A stretch of DNA of 61,347 nt from Oceanobacillus neutriphilus (GCF_014645515.1 NZ_BMLW01000023.1:1-61347); one strand, 5' to 3'; shown: positions 25,325 through 34,446, counted from the first letter of the stretch. Notes: generated by a model from the sequence alone, not told the origin. Translations and numbers: made by a program.

Positions 25325-26253
25325 TTAATATTCAACTAATACTTTTATTGGATTAACTTTACCTGTGCTCAAATCCTCAAAACATTGAATCAATTCTTGC
25401 TTCCCAATTTTCAGTTCAAATAGCTTGTCTAAATGGGAGGCTTTTTGCAATACATTTTCAAAAAACCATTCAGAGTGTTTTTTATAGTTCCAGCCATCGC
25501 TCGACCGCATTATGTTTAACTCTTTCTCGTAAAACGCTGATTGCAGCTCAAATTTCTCTTTATTTCCATCTGAAAGAATGCATAACGCTGCCTCTTGCAT
25601 GAGTGATTTTTGCAGAGTATTAAAGGCATCTTTATATCCCGAGCATTCTAATCCATAATTATAATCATTATTTGGACACTCCGATATATCATTAAAAACA
25701 TTATTAACTCCTAACAGCCGGGCAATATCCCCTCTTGCTGGATTGGTTCCAATACATCAACGTGAGAAACATTCATATATTCTTTAAGAAAATGAACCGT
25801 TAAAAGTCCCATTGTACCCATACCTGTTACCAATACCTTATCTTCTTTGCCCGGATTAAGTTTAAGCACACCTTTTGCGGAATCACAGGACAATATGGTA
25901 AGCAATGCGTTTGAGTGGTGAATTTCTTTTGGAACAGGTATTGCATTTTGACTTTTAATTATCTCGTAATCTTTATGGCCATAAAAAGCTATTACCCTAT
26001 CCCCTACCTTAGGATTTTTCACCTCGCTGCCAACTTCAATTATTTCGCGGTAACTTTCATAACCGGTTCCTATCGGATATTGTAGAGAGTCTTCATTTTT
26101 ATCCGTTTCCATATATTGTGAAAGTTCTGTTCCAATACTGATTGCTCCTGCAATTGTTTTTATTAATACCTCATCTTTTTTAAGAGGCGGTATTTCTTTC
26201 TGAGTCCATTTCAAGTCTTTTTTTCCGTATAATAAAAGGGAGTTTTGATTCAT
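25325..26253 (-). pseudogene. MDR-type alcohol dehydrogenase, broken by one frameshift
   Basis: The N-terminal frame (26253-25711, 180 residues) holds the GroES-like domain and the start of the Rossmann fold (GVLKLNPGKEDKVLVTGMGTMG). It reads VDVLEPIQQEGILPGC and stops. The C-terminal frame continues NPARGDIARLLGVNNVFNDI through to 25325. Shifting one base near 25745 restores VDVLEPNPARGDIARLLG, giving a protein of about 309 residues. So the gene is intact except for a one-base indel. AGGAGG precedes the ATG. The catalytic zinc ligands of classic alcohol dehydrogenases are not evident; BchC-like dehydrogenases are the nearest type I can name. Confidence 0.8.
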
Positions 26254-26300
26254 TAATATCCTCCTTAGAAATAAAATTTGAAATTGTTTCTATTTCTCCA

Positions 26301-26936
26301 TCAACTTTTCTTGAAGGCATTATCGATCTCATTCCGGTCATAATCCAAGATCCACTCATTATATTCTTCATAAATATCCCGTATTGTTTCAGGTGCTGCT
26401 GCCAGCAAATCACAGCCTCTATCATCATAGATGTGAAATATCGTATTCTTATCCATATTAATAAAATATATACGATGTGAAATTCCGGGTCTTACTCCCA
26501 TATCTTGATTGCAGATTGCTTTGATTAAAGGAATGAATTTAAAATCTGATGTTTTGCATTTCAACATAAATCTATCTGTTCTATATGTACCATTCTCATC
26601 ATCCTCTGGAAAAATATAAGGTATGGTATGTTTATGTAACTTATACAGCACTGCTTTTTCTTTTACATACTTAGAAAAGACATTTATCTTTCTTGAGAAA
26701 GATGGATGATTTCCAAAGTGATTTACATCCACAACAATGTACATATTATCGTTTGGTGAATGAATGGATTTAAATAAGTCAATAGCTCTTTTATAAACTC
26801 CTTCCAAATAGGAATGATTTTCAAAATTGTAATCCATACCTAATTCAAAACGAATACTTATATCCCAATTATAAAAAAGTGGCGGTCTAAGTTCTAAATC
26901 AGGAAAATTCAGTTTCATATATTTTTCTAATGTCAC
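26301..26936 (-). CDS. DUF3885 family protein
   Basis: A 211-residue soluble protein. The C-terminal block IFHIYDDRGCDLLAAAPETI then EEYNEWILDYDRNEI is the diagnostic DUF3885 region. GAGGT lies 6 bases before a GTG at 26936, which I prefer to the TTG at 26942. Function is unknown; the family is often found with immunity or housekeeping proteins of Firmicutes. It ends 47 bases upstream of the broken dehydrogenase and could be in one operon with it. Confidence 0.82.
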   Translation of the reverse strand: MTLEKYMKLNFPDLELRPPLFYNWDISIRFELGMDYNFENHSYLEGVYKRAIDLFKSIHSPNDNMYIVVDVNHFGNHPSFSRKINVFSKYVKEKAVLYKLHKHTIPYIFPEDDENGTYRTDRFMLKCKTSDFKFIPLIKAICNQDMGVRPGISHRIYFINMDKNTIFHIYDDRGCDLLAAAPETIRDIYEEYNEWILDYDRNEIDNAFKKS

Positions 26937-27094
26937 TTTCAAACCTCATTTCTATCAATGATGATGGCTACTATATTTGCTTAATGAGTTAGATAAGCTT
27001 TATCCTTTATAGTTATATCCTAAACTTTCCAAGTGAGCCTATCCGGCGTAAAATACTGGTAGCGAAAAGGAATTAGTTAAATTTTTATTCTATG

Positions 27095-27171
27095 AAAATG
27101 CACCTTGCAAATTGGTATTTTTAGTGGTTTGGCCACTCTCATTTTACCATATTTCGCTGAAGGTGCATTTT
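27095..27171. terminator. nested hairpin element
   Basis: AAAATGCACCTT and AAGGTGCATTTT form a perfect 12-bp outer stem around 53 bases that can fold again: GGTA with TACC and, inside, AGTGG with CCACT around TTTGG. T-rich runs follow on both strands. It lies downstream of the small membrane gene at 27246 and may be its terminator or a longer structured RNA. Confidence 0.6.
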
Positions 27172-27245
27172 TATTTTCATTCAAAAATAAGGGGCTTCTT
27201 GAACACGCTCTATGAGGTAGTTTTTAATGTCTTTGCAGTCTCGTT

Positions 27246-27413
27246 TCATCTCCTGGAAATTAAAAAGTAAACAACTAAAATTGCTATAAGAAAAGGGAGT
27301 GCCGCCCTCCATAAAATATCCCAGCTTAATGATCCTGAAATAAAGTAAAAGGCTGGTAGTGCAATAACGATAAATATAACAATCCCAATTATAAGAAATT
27401 TCCACAAAGACAT
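27246..27413 (-). CDS. 55-residue two-helix membrane protein
   Basis: MSLWKFLIIGIVIFIVIALP starts a protein with two hydrophobic segments and an ISRR end. AAAGGAGG is well placed before the ATG at 27413; the overlapping frame at 27181-27405 lacks a site. Not recognised. Confidence 0.55.
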   Translation of the reverse strand: MSLWKFLIIGIVIFIVIALPAFYFISGSLSWDILWRAALPFLIAILVVYFLISRR

Positions 27414-27676
27414 GTCGAACACCTCCTTTTTACTCCTTTCCCTCAAATATATTCAGTAAAACGCAGGAAATAAATCAACAGTACCTCTTAAAAAGAAGCA
27501 CTGTTGATTTTTAATCATTAAAAGGCTCTGTTTTAGAAGATTTCAAGTGTTCTACTGTAATACATTTTTCTATATTCTAAATTATTATAACCGCCATTAA
27601 CTTGTTAATATAATCTCTCCTCTTTCAGTTCTTATTTAGTTTCTTTGAGACTTTCCATCTGTATCCTTATTTACTT

Positions 27677-27823
27677 TTAATCTTCTTCAAAATCAAAATG
27701 ATGCTGCTGCTTTACCTTTTTAAAGATATTCACAATTTCCCCCAGTTCCACTGTCCATTCCCTTGTCTGGATGTTTATCCCCATTTCTTCATGTCTGTCG
27801 TCAATATCGATATTTATTTTCAT
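27677..27823 (-). CDS. 48-residue LytTR-regulator-like N-terminal fragment
   Basis: MKINIDIDDRHEEMGINIQT and REWTVELGEIVNIFKK resemble the first 35-40 residues of LytTR-domain regulators, which usually continue for another 100 residues to the DNA-binding domain. Here the reading frame stops after a QQHHFDFEED tail. AGGAAGGAGG before the ATG is strong. It is either a truncated regulator remnant that is still translated or a small independent protein. The gene upstream on the other strand encodes an XRE regulator. Confidence 0.5.
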   Translation of the reverse strand: MKINIDIDDRHEEMGINIQTREWTVELGEIVNIFKKVKQQHHFDFEED

Positions 27824-27999
27824 TCTGATCCTCCTTCCTTTTGCTTAAATTATGGCAAAGAAACAGAAATCTGAAGTAAAAAGTGGAATGACTTGCATCG
27901 TTTTATGCTTAAAAAGCAAAAAAACTTGGATAAAAAAACCTATTAAAATTGAAATAATAATTAAATATGGAGGATATAATATCTGTATGTAAACCTTCC

Positions 28000-28029
28000 T
28001 TGACAGTAAAGCGTCCTTTACTTTACAAT
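28000..28029 (+). promoter_or_regulatory. promoter with operator for the XRE gene
   Basis: TTGACA, an 18-base spacer and TACAAT. The spacer holds the inverted repeat AGTAAAG-CGTC-CTTTACT, suited to autoregulation by the small XRE protein that follows. Confidence 0.65.
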
Positions 28030-28058
28030 GAGAAATATAGAGAGGAATGTTATCTAAT

Positions 28059-28262
28059 ATGCTGAATCGGATGAAACAATTAAGACAAGAAAATGGAATT
28101 TCTCAAGAAAAAATGGCAAATATGTTGGGTGTGTCCCGCCAGACGATTATTTCTATTGAAAAAGGCCGCTACAACCCTTCATTGCCTCTTGCTATTCAAA
28201 TTGCACGTTGTTTTCATACGACAGTGGAAGATGTTTTTCTTTTAGAAGAGGACGGAAAGTAA
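28059..28262 (+). CDS. small XRE-family regulator
   Basis: A 67-residue protein that is a single Cro/C1 helix-turn-helix: MKQLRQENGISQEKMANMLG, then VSRQTIISIEKGRYNPSLPL and a short tail TTVEDVFLLEE. This is the YozG/HTH-3 minimal type. I choose 28059 over 28047 because family members begin at MLNRMKQLR and the upstream ATG is too close to GAGAGG. It is followed by a membrane protein gene, the usual pairing for this family. Confidence 0.85.
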   Translation: MLNRMKQLRQENGISQEKMANMLGVSRQTIISIEKGRYNPSLPLAIQIARCFHTTVEDVFLLEEDGK

Positions 28263-28297
28263 TTTGCAAATCCAATTCTTAATAGGAGTGTTAATTT

Positions 28298-28687
28298 ATG
28301 AAAATGAACAGCAAAACCGGAAGAATATTTTTCTTGATTGCAGGCTTTATCTTTCTTTTTTATACGTTATTAATAGGTTTTGCCAGTATAACAACAGGGA
28401 ATTTCTTTGCCGGATATGAGCTTGTCTATTTTAGCGTAACAATTATGTCTTTTTGTCTGGCTTATTTATACCCGCAATTTAAAGATAATGATGAACGAAC
28501 AAAAAGGATACGGGAAAGAGGCATATTTTTTAGTTTCTTTATCATTGTAGGTTATATGGTTATTCTTATGCCGCTCTTTCAATTTGAAGTTATTCACTTA
28601 AATGGATATCAGACAGTAAGTATATTAGCTTCCTTAGCAATAGCAACTGTCTTTTCCTCCTTTGTTATATTATCCAAGCGTTACTAA
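28298..28687 (+). CDS. four-helix membrane protein paired with the XRE regulator
   Basis: A 129-residue protein with four hydrophobic segments and a charged middle loop (QFKDNDERTKRIRERGIF). AGGAG precedes the ATG. Position directly after a small XRE gene and the ERTKRIRERG motif fit the DUF2178-like partner proteins found in such pairs. Function unknown. Confidence 0.65.
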   Translation: MKMNSKTGRIFFLIAGFIFLFYTLLIGFASITTGNFFAGYELVYFSVTIMSFCLAYLYPQFKDNDERTKRIRERGIFFSFFIIVGYMVILMPLFQFEVIHLNGYQTVSILASLAIATVFSSFVILSKRY

Positions 28688-28808
28688 AATGGTTAAATGA
28701 GTTAGGAATGAATAGCAGATTATTTTTTAATGAAAATTTAAATCAGGCTAATATCTTAATTTCAGGTAAGATAACTTTAAAATCTACCGTGAATATCCTT
28801 ATAAATGT

Positions 28809-28865
28809 AAAAAGCGAAGAAAATTGATTGTTGTTAACCTGCTAGATCAGTTTTGTTCGCTTTTG
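28809..28865. repeat. 57-base hairpin repeat, copy 2 (inverted)
   Basis: AAAAAGCGAAGAAAATTGAT, TGTTGTTAACC and GATCAGTTTTGTTCGCTTTT match the reverse complement of 20166-20222 at about 49 of 57 positions. It follows the XRE/membrane gene pair in a 590-base gap. The remainder of that gap holds a terminator (28945-28977) and AT-rich DNA. Confidence 0.65.
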
Positions 28866-28944
28866 TCGTTTATGATATTTTATTCCTGTTATAATTTAGG
28901 ATATTTATATGGTTGCAATAATGACTGTTTTCCCCGTGTAAGAA

Positions 28945-28977
28945 GTATATGTTACTATTTCTAATAGTAGCATATAC
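28945..28977 (+). terminator. terminator hairpin
   Basis: GTATATG-T-TACTAT and ATAGTA-G-CATATAC pair over 13 bp with one opposed pair, followed by CATTTTTATT. It lies in the gap between the XRE gene pair and the convergent TetR gene. Confidence 0.65.
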
Positions 28978-29278
28978 CATTTTTATTCCTCTTTCTGCCT
29001 AATTATATTACCCCCAAAACGTTTCCCTCATTATATTTAGTAAAAGCCTTGATATCGCTTAGCTTACAGAATCATTTTTTCTATTTCTATATTAAAATCT
29101 TAGTTTCCCAATTCATTGTAATTATTTTATATTGTAATTCACATTCCTTACAACACCAAACCACGAAATTGATTTATCACTATCAGATTTTTCTTTTTAT
29201 TATGAACTATAAGCTTCTTTACATAGGACCATTTTATTTCTGTCTTTTACCACCACAAGCAACAAATTCACCTGACTT

Positions 29279-29872
29279 TCATTTTAAACCAGCAACACTA
29301 AACGGCCCATCTATTGTCATAATGGATAACTTTTCTGCCATATATTCCGGAGAATACTTCATTCCACTTTCCAGCCAATATGAAATAACCCCTACATAAC
29401 CGTGGGCAACATAATAGATAAACAGCTCTTTTGGAATTTCCATTCGTTGAGGATCAGGATGAAATTTTCCCAAGTGTTCTGTCATATATTTCTCAATAAT
29501 TTTCAAAAAACGCTGTTGAAAAGAAGGTATCCCGTTCTCCCCCATCATTAATTTGAAAAATTCTCCATGTTGGTAAATATATTGTGTTGCCCTTAAATAA
29601 AAAGGATTAGGTATATCTGTTAAAGTTAATTCTTCCTCGCTCTTTGGTGCAACTTCTTCCACAAAAGAAACTAATTCATCATTGATTGTTTTCTCTAATA
29701 AATCAAATTTATCGTAAAAATGCGCATAGAATGTGGAGCGATTAATCTGTGCACGCTCTGTTAACTTCTTTATCGTTATCTCTTCAAATTCTATTTTTTC
29801 AAGAAGGCTCAACAAAGTTTCTTTTAGAAGCTGTTTTGTCTTAACAACACGTAAATCATTTGTGTTTCCCAT
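29279..29872 (-). CDS. TetR family repressor of the LnrLMN-like exporter
   Basis: A 197-residue TetR protein with the helix-turn-helix IEFEEITIKKLTERAQINRS, then TFYAHFYDKFDLLEKTI (residues about 28-65). The YVAHGYVGVISYWLESGMKY C-terminal segment is typical of the TetR_C group that controls efflux genes. GGAGG lies 9 bases before the ATG at 29872. The gene is divergent from a three-gene ABC exporter with two palindromes between them. Confidence 0.88.
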   Translation of the reverse strand: MGNTNDLRVVKTKQLLKETLLSLLEKIEFEEITIKKLTERAQINRSTFYAHFYDKFDLLEKTINDELVSFVEEVAPKSEEELTLTDIPNPFYLRATQYIYQHGEFFKLMMGENGIPSFQQRFLKIIEKYMTEHLGKFHPDPQRMEIPKELFIYYVAHGYVGVISYWLESGMKYSPEYMAEKLSIMTIDGPFSVAGLK

Positions 29873-29931
29873 AAAACATTTCCTCCTTTTTTGTTGTTTA
29901 TCTATAACTTTAAAAACATTTTCTTCCCTCA

Positions 29932-30015
29932 TGTTTGTTAACCAACAGATCATTAAATTTATTCGGTTGTTCCTTTATTATACCTGAATTACAATAGGGG
30001 CAACAACATGTTGTT
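29932..30015 (+). promoter_or_regulatory. promoter and two palindromic operators of the exporter
   Basis: TGTTTGTTAACCAACA at 29932-29947 is a 16-bp near-perfect palindrome, and AACAACATGTTGTT at 30002-30015 is a perfect 14-bp one. Between them is TTGTTC, a 17-base spacer and TACAAT (29967-29995), so the second palindrome overlaps the expected transcription start. This suits repression by the divergent TetR. Confidence 0.7.
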
Positions 30016-30075
30016 TGGAAAATAAATATTTCTGCTTAGCAAAAATATGATTCTTTTTATTGGGAGGAAACTTTT

Positions 30076-31017
30076 ATGAAAACCATTTCTATTCATAACT
30101 TAAATAAATCATACAGCAAAAAGAAAGGAGACATATTTTATGCACTAAAGGATTTGAATATTGAAGTAGAAGCCGGAACAGTGTTTGCGTTATTGGGACC
30201 GAATGGATCAGGTAAAACAACCACTATTAATATGATTAATGGTTTGAACAGACCTACAGACGGAACAGTAAGTGTGATGAATCTAGATCCGGTTAAAAAT
30301 ATGAAAAAAGTACGTGATTTATTGGCTGTTGTACCACAAGAAACGGCTCTTTACAATGACCTGACTGCCTATGAAAATTTAGTGTTTCATGCACAATACT
30401 ATGGCATCCCTAAAAAAGATTGGCATTCCAGTGTTCAACACGCTTTGAATCTGGTTGGTTTAGAAAAGAGAAAAAATGATCGTGTAGGAACATATTCTGG
30501 CGGGATGCAGCGCAGATTAGCGTTGGGAAGAGCATTATTGACATCACCGGATATATTATTGCTGGACGAACCGACCTTAGGAGTAGATGTCCAATCCCGT
30601 AATTCGATTTGGAATCAAATTAGAAATTTAGCTAAAGAAGGCAAAACGGTTTTCTTAACTACTAATTCTATGGAAGAAGCGGAAGCTCTTGCTGATCATA
30701 TTTTTATTATCGACCATGGTAAAGAAATTATTGCTGGAACACCGAAAAGCTTGAAAGAAAAAATTGATAAAAATACCGTTTTACTTAACTTTCAGGATCA
30801 ACAAGCAGCCGGCAAGGCCGCAAATGCCCTTCGAGATATTTATCACCTGAAACAAGATAAAACAGATATTGAAGTTCAGTTAGAAGATAGAAAAGATTTC
30901 TTCACCTTAATGGATCAAATAAATTTCTTAAATGATAAAATAAACACCTTTGAAATGAATGAACCAACATTAAATGATGTTTTCCTGCACTTCACAGGAC
31001 GGGAATTAAGAAACTAG
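30076..31017 (+). CDS. ABC ATPase, LnrL/YfiL-like
   Basis: A 313-residue ATPase with Walker A GPNGSGKT (about residues 39-46), Q-loop VVPQETALY, signature YSGGMQRR, Walker B ILLLDEPTLGVDVQ and H-loop TTNSMEEAE, where asparagine replaces the usual histidine. The C-terminal ending EPTLNDVFLHFTGRELRN is shared with LnrL/DrrA types. GGAGG precedes the ATG. One ATPase with two permeases of about 370-390 residues is the LnrLMN (linearmycin resistance) arrangement, here under TetR instead of a two-component system. Confidence 0.88.
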   Translation: MKTISIHNLNKSYSKKKGDIFYALKDLNIEVEAGTVFALLGPNGSGKTTTINMINGLNRPTDGTVSVMNLDPVKNMKKVRDLLAVVPQETALYNDLTAYENLVFHAQYYGIPKKDWHSSVQHALNLVGLEKRKNDRVGTYSGGMQRRLALGRALLTSPDILLLDEPTLGVDVQSRNSIWNQIRNLAKEGKTVFLTTNSMEEAEALADHIFIIDHGKEIIAGTPKSLKEKIDKNTVLLNFQDQQAAGKAANALRDIYHLKQDKTDIEVQLEDRKDFFTLMDQINFLNDKINTFEMNEPTLNDVFLHFTGRELRN

Positions 31018-31029
31018 GAGGTATATATC

Positions 31030-32199
31030 ATGTTTCAAGCTATCAAAGGAATGATAAAAAAAGACTTAAAAATATCTTTAAGAAATCCTTCTATGCTTAT
31101 TTTAAGTATTATTGTTCCAATCGTTTTTATCTTTCTCTATTCCCTAATTTCGCAATTGTCTGCCACAAATCCCGTTGTAATTGCGCAGTATTCAGATGAT
31201 GCTGCGAGCAAGGAATTAACAACAATTATGGAAAATATGGAAACGGAAGATGGGCCATATTATGAAATAAGAACTTATAGTCCGGAAGAAGCTTTTCAGA
31301 TGTATCAGAATGGAGAATCCCCTGCTCTTGTTGAAATACCTGAGAATTTCGGGCAACAACTCGAACAAGGTGAAGACGCAAAGGTGAAACTATATGTTAA
31401 CAACATGAATTCAGATGGAACGAAAAACTTCCAACTTCGTCTTTCTCACGCCTTATATCAATTTCAGGAAAGCAGAGATAGTGCAAATAATATTAGTATA
31501 ACTGAAGAATCTTCGACGTTTGAAAATGATATTTCAATGAAGTTTTATGTATCTATCGGTTTATTGATGTTTGCAGTGGTTTATTCTGGAATGGTTAATA
31601 CAGGAACCTTAATAACCAGAGAATGGGAAGAACGAACAAGTAAAGAGATTTCTCTGTCTCCAAATGGCTTTGCTCCATTGTTAGTGGCAAAAGCTGCCAC
31701 AGCTTTACTGCTGACAACAGTTACAACAATCTTTGTCATGATTTTAATGGCTTTTACGCTGAACTTCCCTATTACTAATGTTTCTTTGGCTATTATTGGA
31801 TGGCTCTTTATTCTGTTTCTAATAGGCGCTTCTCTGGGGGCCTTTACCGCCGTTACTATTAAAAAATCTTTACCAGTTATCACTTTATCTGCTGTTCTTG
31901 GTATTTCGCTTTACTTACTAAGTGGAAATGAGTCTTCTATTCGTGGTTTTGCTTACGGTGGGCCAATCGAATTTATTTGGAGAGTCGCCAGCTATCTGCC
32001 CATGTCTTATATTACTGATACCATGCGTGTTATTTTTGTCACTGGAAAAAATAGTTTACTTATGCATGCAACCAATCCAGTAACCACCGCTTCAAACTTT
32101 TATACAAGCATCATTACTATTCCAGCAACGATTCTGATATTTAGCTGGGCTTCTATTGTTAAATTAAAAAACAATTTATTTACATCTGGAGGTCAGTAA
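31030..32199 (+). CDS. ABC-2 permease, LnrM-like
   Basis: A 389-residue permease: an N-terminal helix (residues 22-42), a large outer domain (about 45-165) and five or six C-terminal helices with TREWEERTSKEISLSPNGFA as the coupling segment. GGAGG precedes the ATG 12 bases after the ATPase stop. It forms a probable heterodimer with the next gene product. Confidence 0.87.
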   Translation: MFQAIKGMIKKDLKISLRNPSMLILSIIVPIVFIFLYSLISQLSATNPVVIAQYSDDAASKELTTIMENMETEDGPYYEIRTYSPEEAFQMYQNGESPALVEIPENFGQQLEQGEDAKVKLYVNNMNSDGTKNFQLRLSHALYQFQESRDSANNISITEESSTFENDISMKFYVSIGLLMFAVVYSGMVNTGTLITREWEERTSKEISLSPNGFAPLLVAKAATALLLTTVTTIFVMILMAFTLNFPITNVSLAIIGWLFILFLIGASLGAFTAVTIKKSLPVITLSAVLGISLYLLSGNESSIRGFAYGGPIEFIWRVASYLPMSYITDTMRVIFVTGKNSLLMHATNPVTTASNFYTSIITIPATILIFSWASIVKLKNNLFTSGGQ

Positions 32200-32227
32200 A
32201 AGAAAAAAACAGGAAGGAGAGATCAAT

Positions 32228-33340
32228 GTGAAATGGAAAGCAGGATATCATGCGATTGCTGCTATTAACAAAAGAAATATCAAATTACTTTTACGTCAAA
32301 AACAATTTCTTGTCGCCCCTTTCGTAATGCCTATTGTTGTGATGATTTTAACAGCAATGATAATGGGCGCAGGCGGAGATGACTGGCCCGTTGGTCTGGT
32401 CAACGAATCCAGTAGTGAAGAGTCACAGGAATTTATAAAGAACTTAGAAACAACACATTCTAATATTTCACCTTATTTTTCAATTATGGAAATGGATTAT
32501 GAGGAAGCTAGTGCTGCTGTTAAAAACGGAAGATTACAAATGCTTATTCGTATTCCTGATAACTTTCAGCAATCGCAGATGGTTTATACAGAAACCTTTA
32601 ATATTAATACAGACATGATGAAAAATGTTCGTCTGCGATTGGAACATACAGTTTTAAACCAACTTGCAGATAATAATGAACTTATTGCAGCGTCAGAACT
32701 CATTACTGAGAAAGAAGAAGATGTTTGGCGGGAATCCTTTATTGCAGGAAGCAGTGTCTTGCTGGCATTTATGTTCACTGCTACCATTACAGCAGCAAAT
32801 TTATTTGCTTTTGATATAGAGAACCGGACACAAAAAGAAATATCCCTCACACCTCTGAATAATATCTTTGCAGGTATAGGTACGATTTTGACATCTATCT
32901 TAATGGCCTTTGCCGCATCGATTTCTGCTATGATTGCAGGCATGCTTGTATTCCGGTTGGAACCTCAAAATCTGCTGACTATTTATATAGGCATCATACC
33001 TGCCTTAATTGCCTGCTCTATTCTGGGGATTATTATTGCTCATTTTTTAAAGAGATACCGGGTTATCCAACCAATTATTATCGTGACATTTATGGCAACC
33101 TTCTTTGGTGCCGGCGGCTATAACAGTGTTGCCGGTTTACCGCCGATCGCCAGAGCATTTTCTGAAGTATGGGGGTTCTCCTATATTTTTGAATGGTTCA
33201 ATCCCGTGTTGCATAATTTTAGTAACGGTTTAGATGTCAGTCAGTATGTTATTTTGATTGCAGTTGCCTGTATTTTCATTGCGATACTGCCAATTGTTTA
33301 TAAAAGAGAACTTTTAGCAAAAAATAGTGCAGGACAATAA
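32228..33340 (+). CDS. ABC-2 permease, LnrN-like
   Basis: A 370-residue permease with the same layout as its neighbour: an N-terminal helix, an outer domain (residues about 50-165) and a C-terminal six-helix block with FDIENRTQKEISLTPLNNIF. It starts with GTG at 32228 after GGAAGGAGA. It completes the three-gene exporter; a strong terminator follows. Confidence 0.87.
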   Translation: MKWKAGYHAIAAINKRNIKLLLRQKQFLVAPFVMPIVVMILTAMIMGAGGDDWPVGLVNESSSEESQEFIKNLETTHSNISPYFSIMEMDYEEASAAVKNGRLQMLIRIPDNFQQSQMVYTETFNINTDMMKNVRLRLEHTVLNQLADNNELIAASELITEKEEDVWRESFIAGSSVLLAFMFTATITAANLFAFDIENRTQKEISLTPLNNIFAGIGTILTSILMAFAASISAMIAGMLVFRLEPQNLLTIYIGIIPALIACSILGIIIAHFLKRYRVIQPIIIVTFMATFFGAGGYNSVAGLPPIARAFSEVWGFSYIFEWFNPVLHNFSNGLDVSQYVILIAVACIFIAILPIVYKRELLAKNSAGQ

Positions 33341-33360
33341 TAAGTCTTAGCTGTTTCCTG

Positions 33361-33403
33361 GTAAAACGCCGCCCTTAGCATAATACTGAGGGCGGCGTTT
33401 TAC
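33361..33403 (+). terminator. strong terminator of the exporter operon
   Basis: GTAAAACGCCGCCCT and AGGGCGGCGTTTTAC form a perfect 15-bp GC-rich stem with a 13-base loop, 20 bases after the last permease. Confidence 0.85.
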
Positions 33404-33662
33404 CGTAAAGTATGAATAAAAAGATGCCAATACAAATATTATTTCTGTCCCGCGACAATGCCCAATAGTCATCTTATTTTAACTTATTTTGATCATTTCA
33501 GCTTAGCGCAAATGTTGTTAAACAGGCGTCCCCTTCATTCAAATTATTTTGGAAGAGATTCTGGCGGGTGTCAATATTTTAAAGGAAAAGTTTTTGATTT
33601 AAGATTAAGATAGATCAAGATGCGTTTTCTATCCATGTTACTCCATAATCGTCCCCGTTTGC
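33404..33662. other. intergenic region
   Basis: About 260 bases between the terminator and the end of the CPBP gene. I see no gene with a supported start. The short ORF near 33571-33768 is antisense to or overlaps the CPBP gene and looks like a shadow. Confidence 0.35.
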
Positions 33663-34433
33663 TTAATTGAGTATCGGCACAATTAAAACGTGTAAAAAGA
33701 TATCCGCTGATATATGTGCAATGATTGCGTATTCTAAACCTCTTTTCCAATACAAGTAACCGAACCATAAGCCTAAAAGTCCGTTTAAGACCAGAGTGCG
33801 GGTAACAATCACTGCGGATAACCCGCCAAAAACTTGTGCTGCAGCTGGTAAGTGTCCCAGCCCGAATAATATAGCTGCAAGGAAAATGGCTATATAATAA
33901 AAACTATGAGGAATATCCCCTTTTTGTTTTTTGGTTATCCAAGCCAGCAGCCATACAATGAGTGTCATCCCAAACAACCGCAGCATTATTTCTTCTGTAA
34001 ATCCTCCGTATATGGAAGCAAGTAAGCCTTGCCACCAATTTGGCGAGGAGGATTGACCCATTGGTGCCTCCATCAAAGGACTAAATACAAATAAATCCAG
34101 AAGAATGGTAATAAGACTTCCAATTAACGCTACAACAATACTGCTTGTTAACCACTTTTTTGAGATATGTATGCGTGTTTCAGGGTAAACAATTCCATTT
34201 AATACAGGGGCATTTAATCCTGTACGATTTTGAAGCCTTAAACCAATTAATATCATCACAAACATATACACAATCTGAACTGTTGAATTTATCATAACTA
34301 TTAATGAATTTGGTATATCTCCTGATGCAGATTGTCCGCCCATTAAAGTTATTTGATATGGAATGATAGCAAATATTCCTATGGTATTTAATATCGCAAA
34401 TAATAAGACTAGTTTTATTCTCCACTTTCCCAT
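33663..34433 (-). CDS. CPBP family intramembrane metalloprotease
   Basis: A 256-residue polytopic protein. The Abi/CPBP motifs are all present: GGFTEEIMLRLFG (the EExxxR motif), FGLGHLPA and AIIAHISADIFLH. About seven hydrophobic segments. AAAGGGG precedes the ATG. CPBP proteins process prenylated proteins in eukaryotes and serve in bacteriocin self-immunity and regulation in Firmicutes. It is coupled (13-base gap) to the upstream DUF3784-like gene. Confidence 0.87.
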   Translation of the reverse strand: MGKWRIKLVLLFAILNTIGIFAIIPYQITLMGGQSASGDIPNSLIVMINSTVQIVYMFVMILIGLRLQNRTGLNAPVLNGIVYPETRIHISKKWLTSSIVVALIGSLITILLDLFVFSPLMEAPMGQSSSPNWWQGLLASIYGGFTEEIMLRLFGMTLIVWLLAWITKKQKGDIPHSFYYIAIFLAAILFGLGHLPAAAQVFGGLSAVIVTRTLVLNGLLGLWFGYLYWKRGLEYAIIAHISADIFLHVLIVPILN

Positions 34434-34446
34434 GTATGTACCCCTT

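Noticed and set aside
29049..29399. 116-codon plus-strand ORF upstream of and overlapping the TetR gene end
   Set aside because: Rich in I, F, Y and L from AT-rich DNA, no ribosome binding site, and its 3' part is antisense to the TetR gene.
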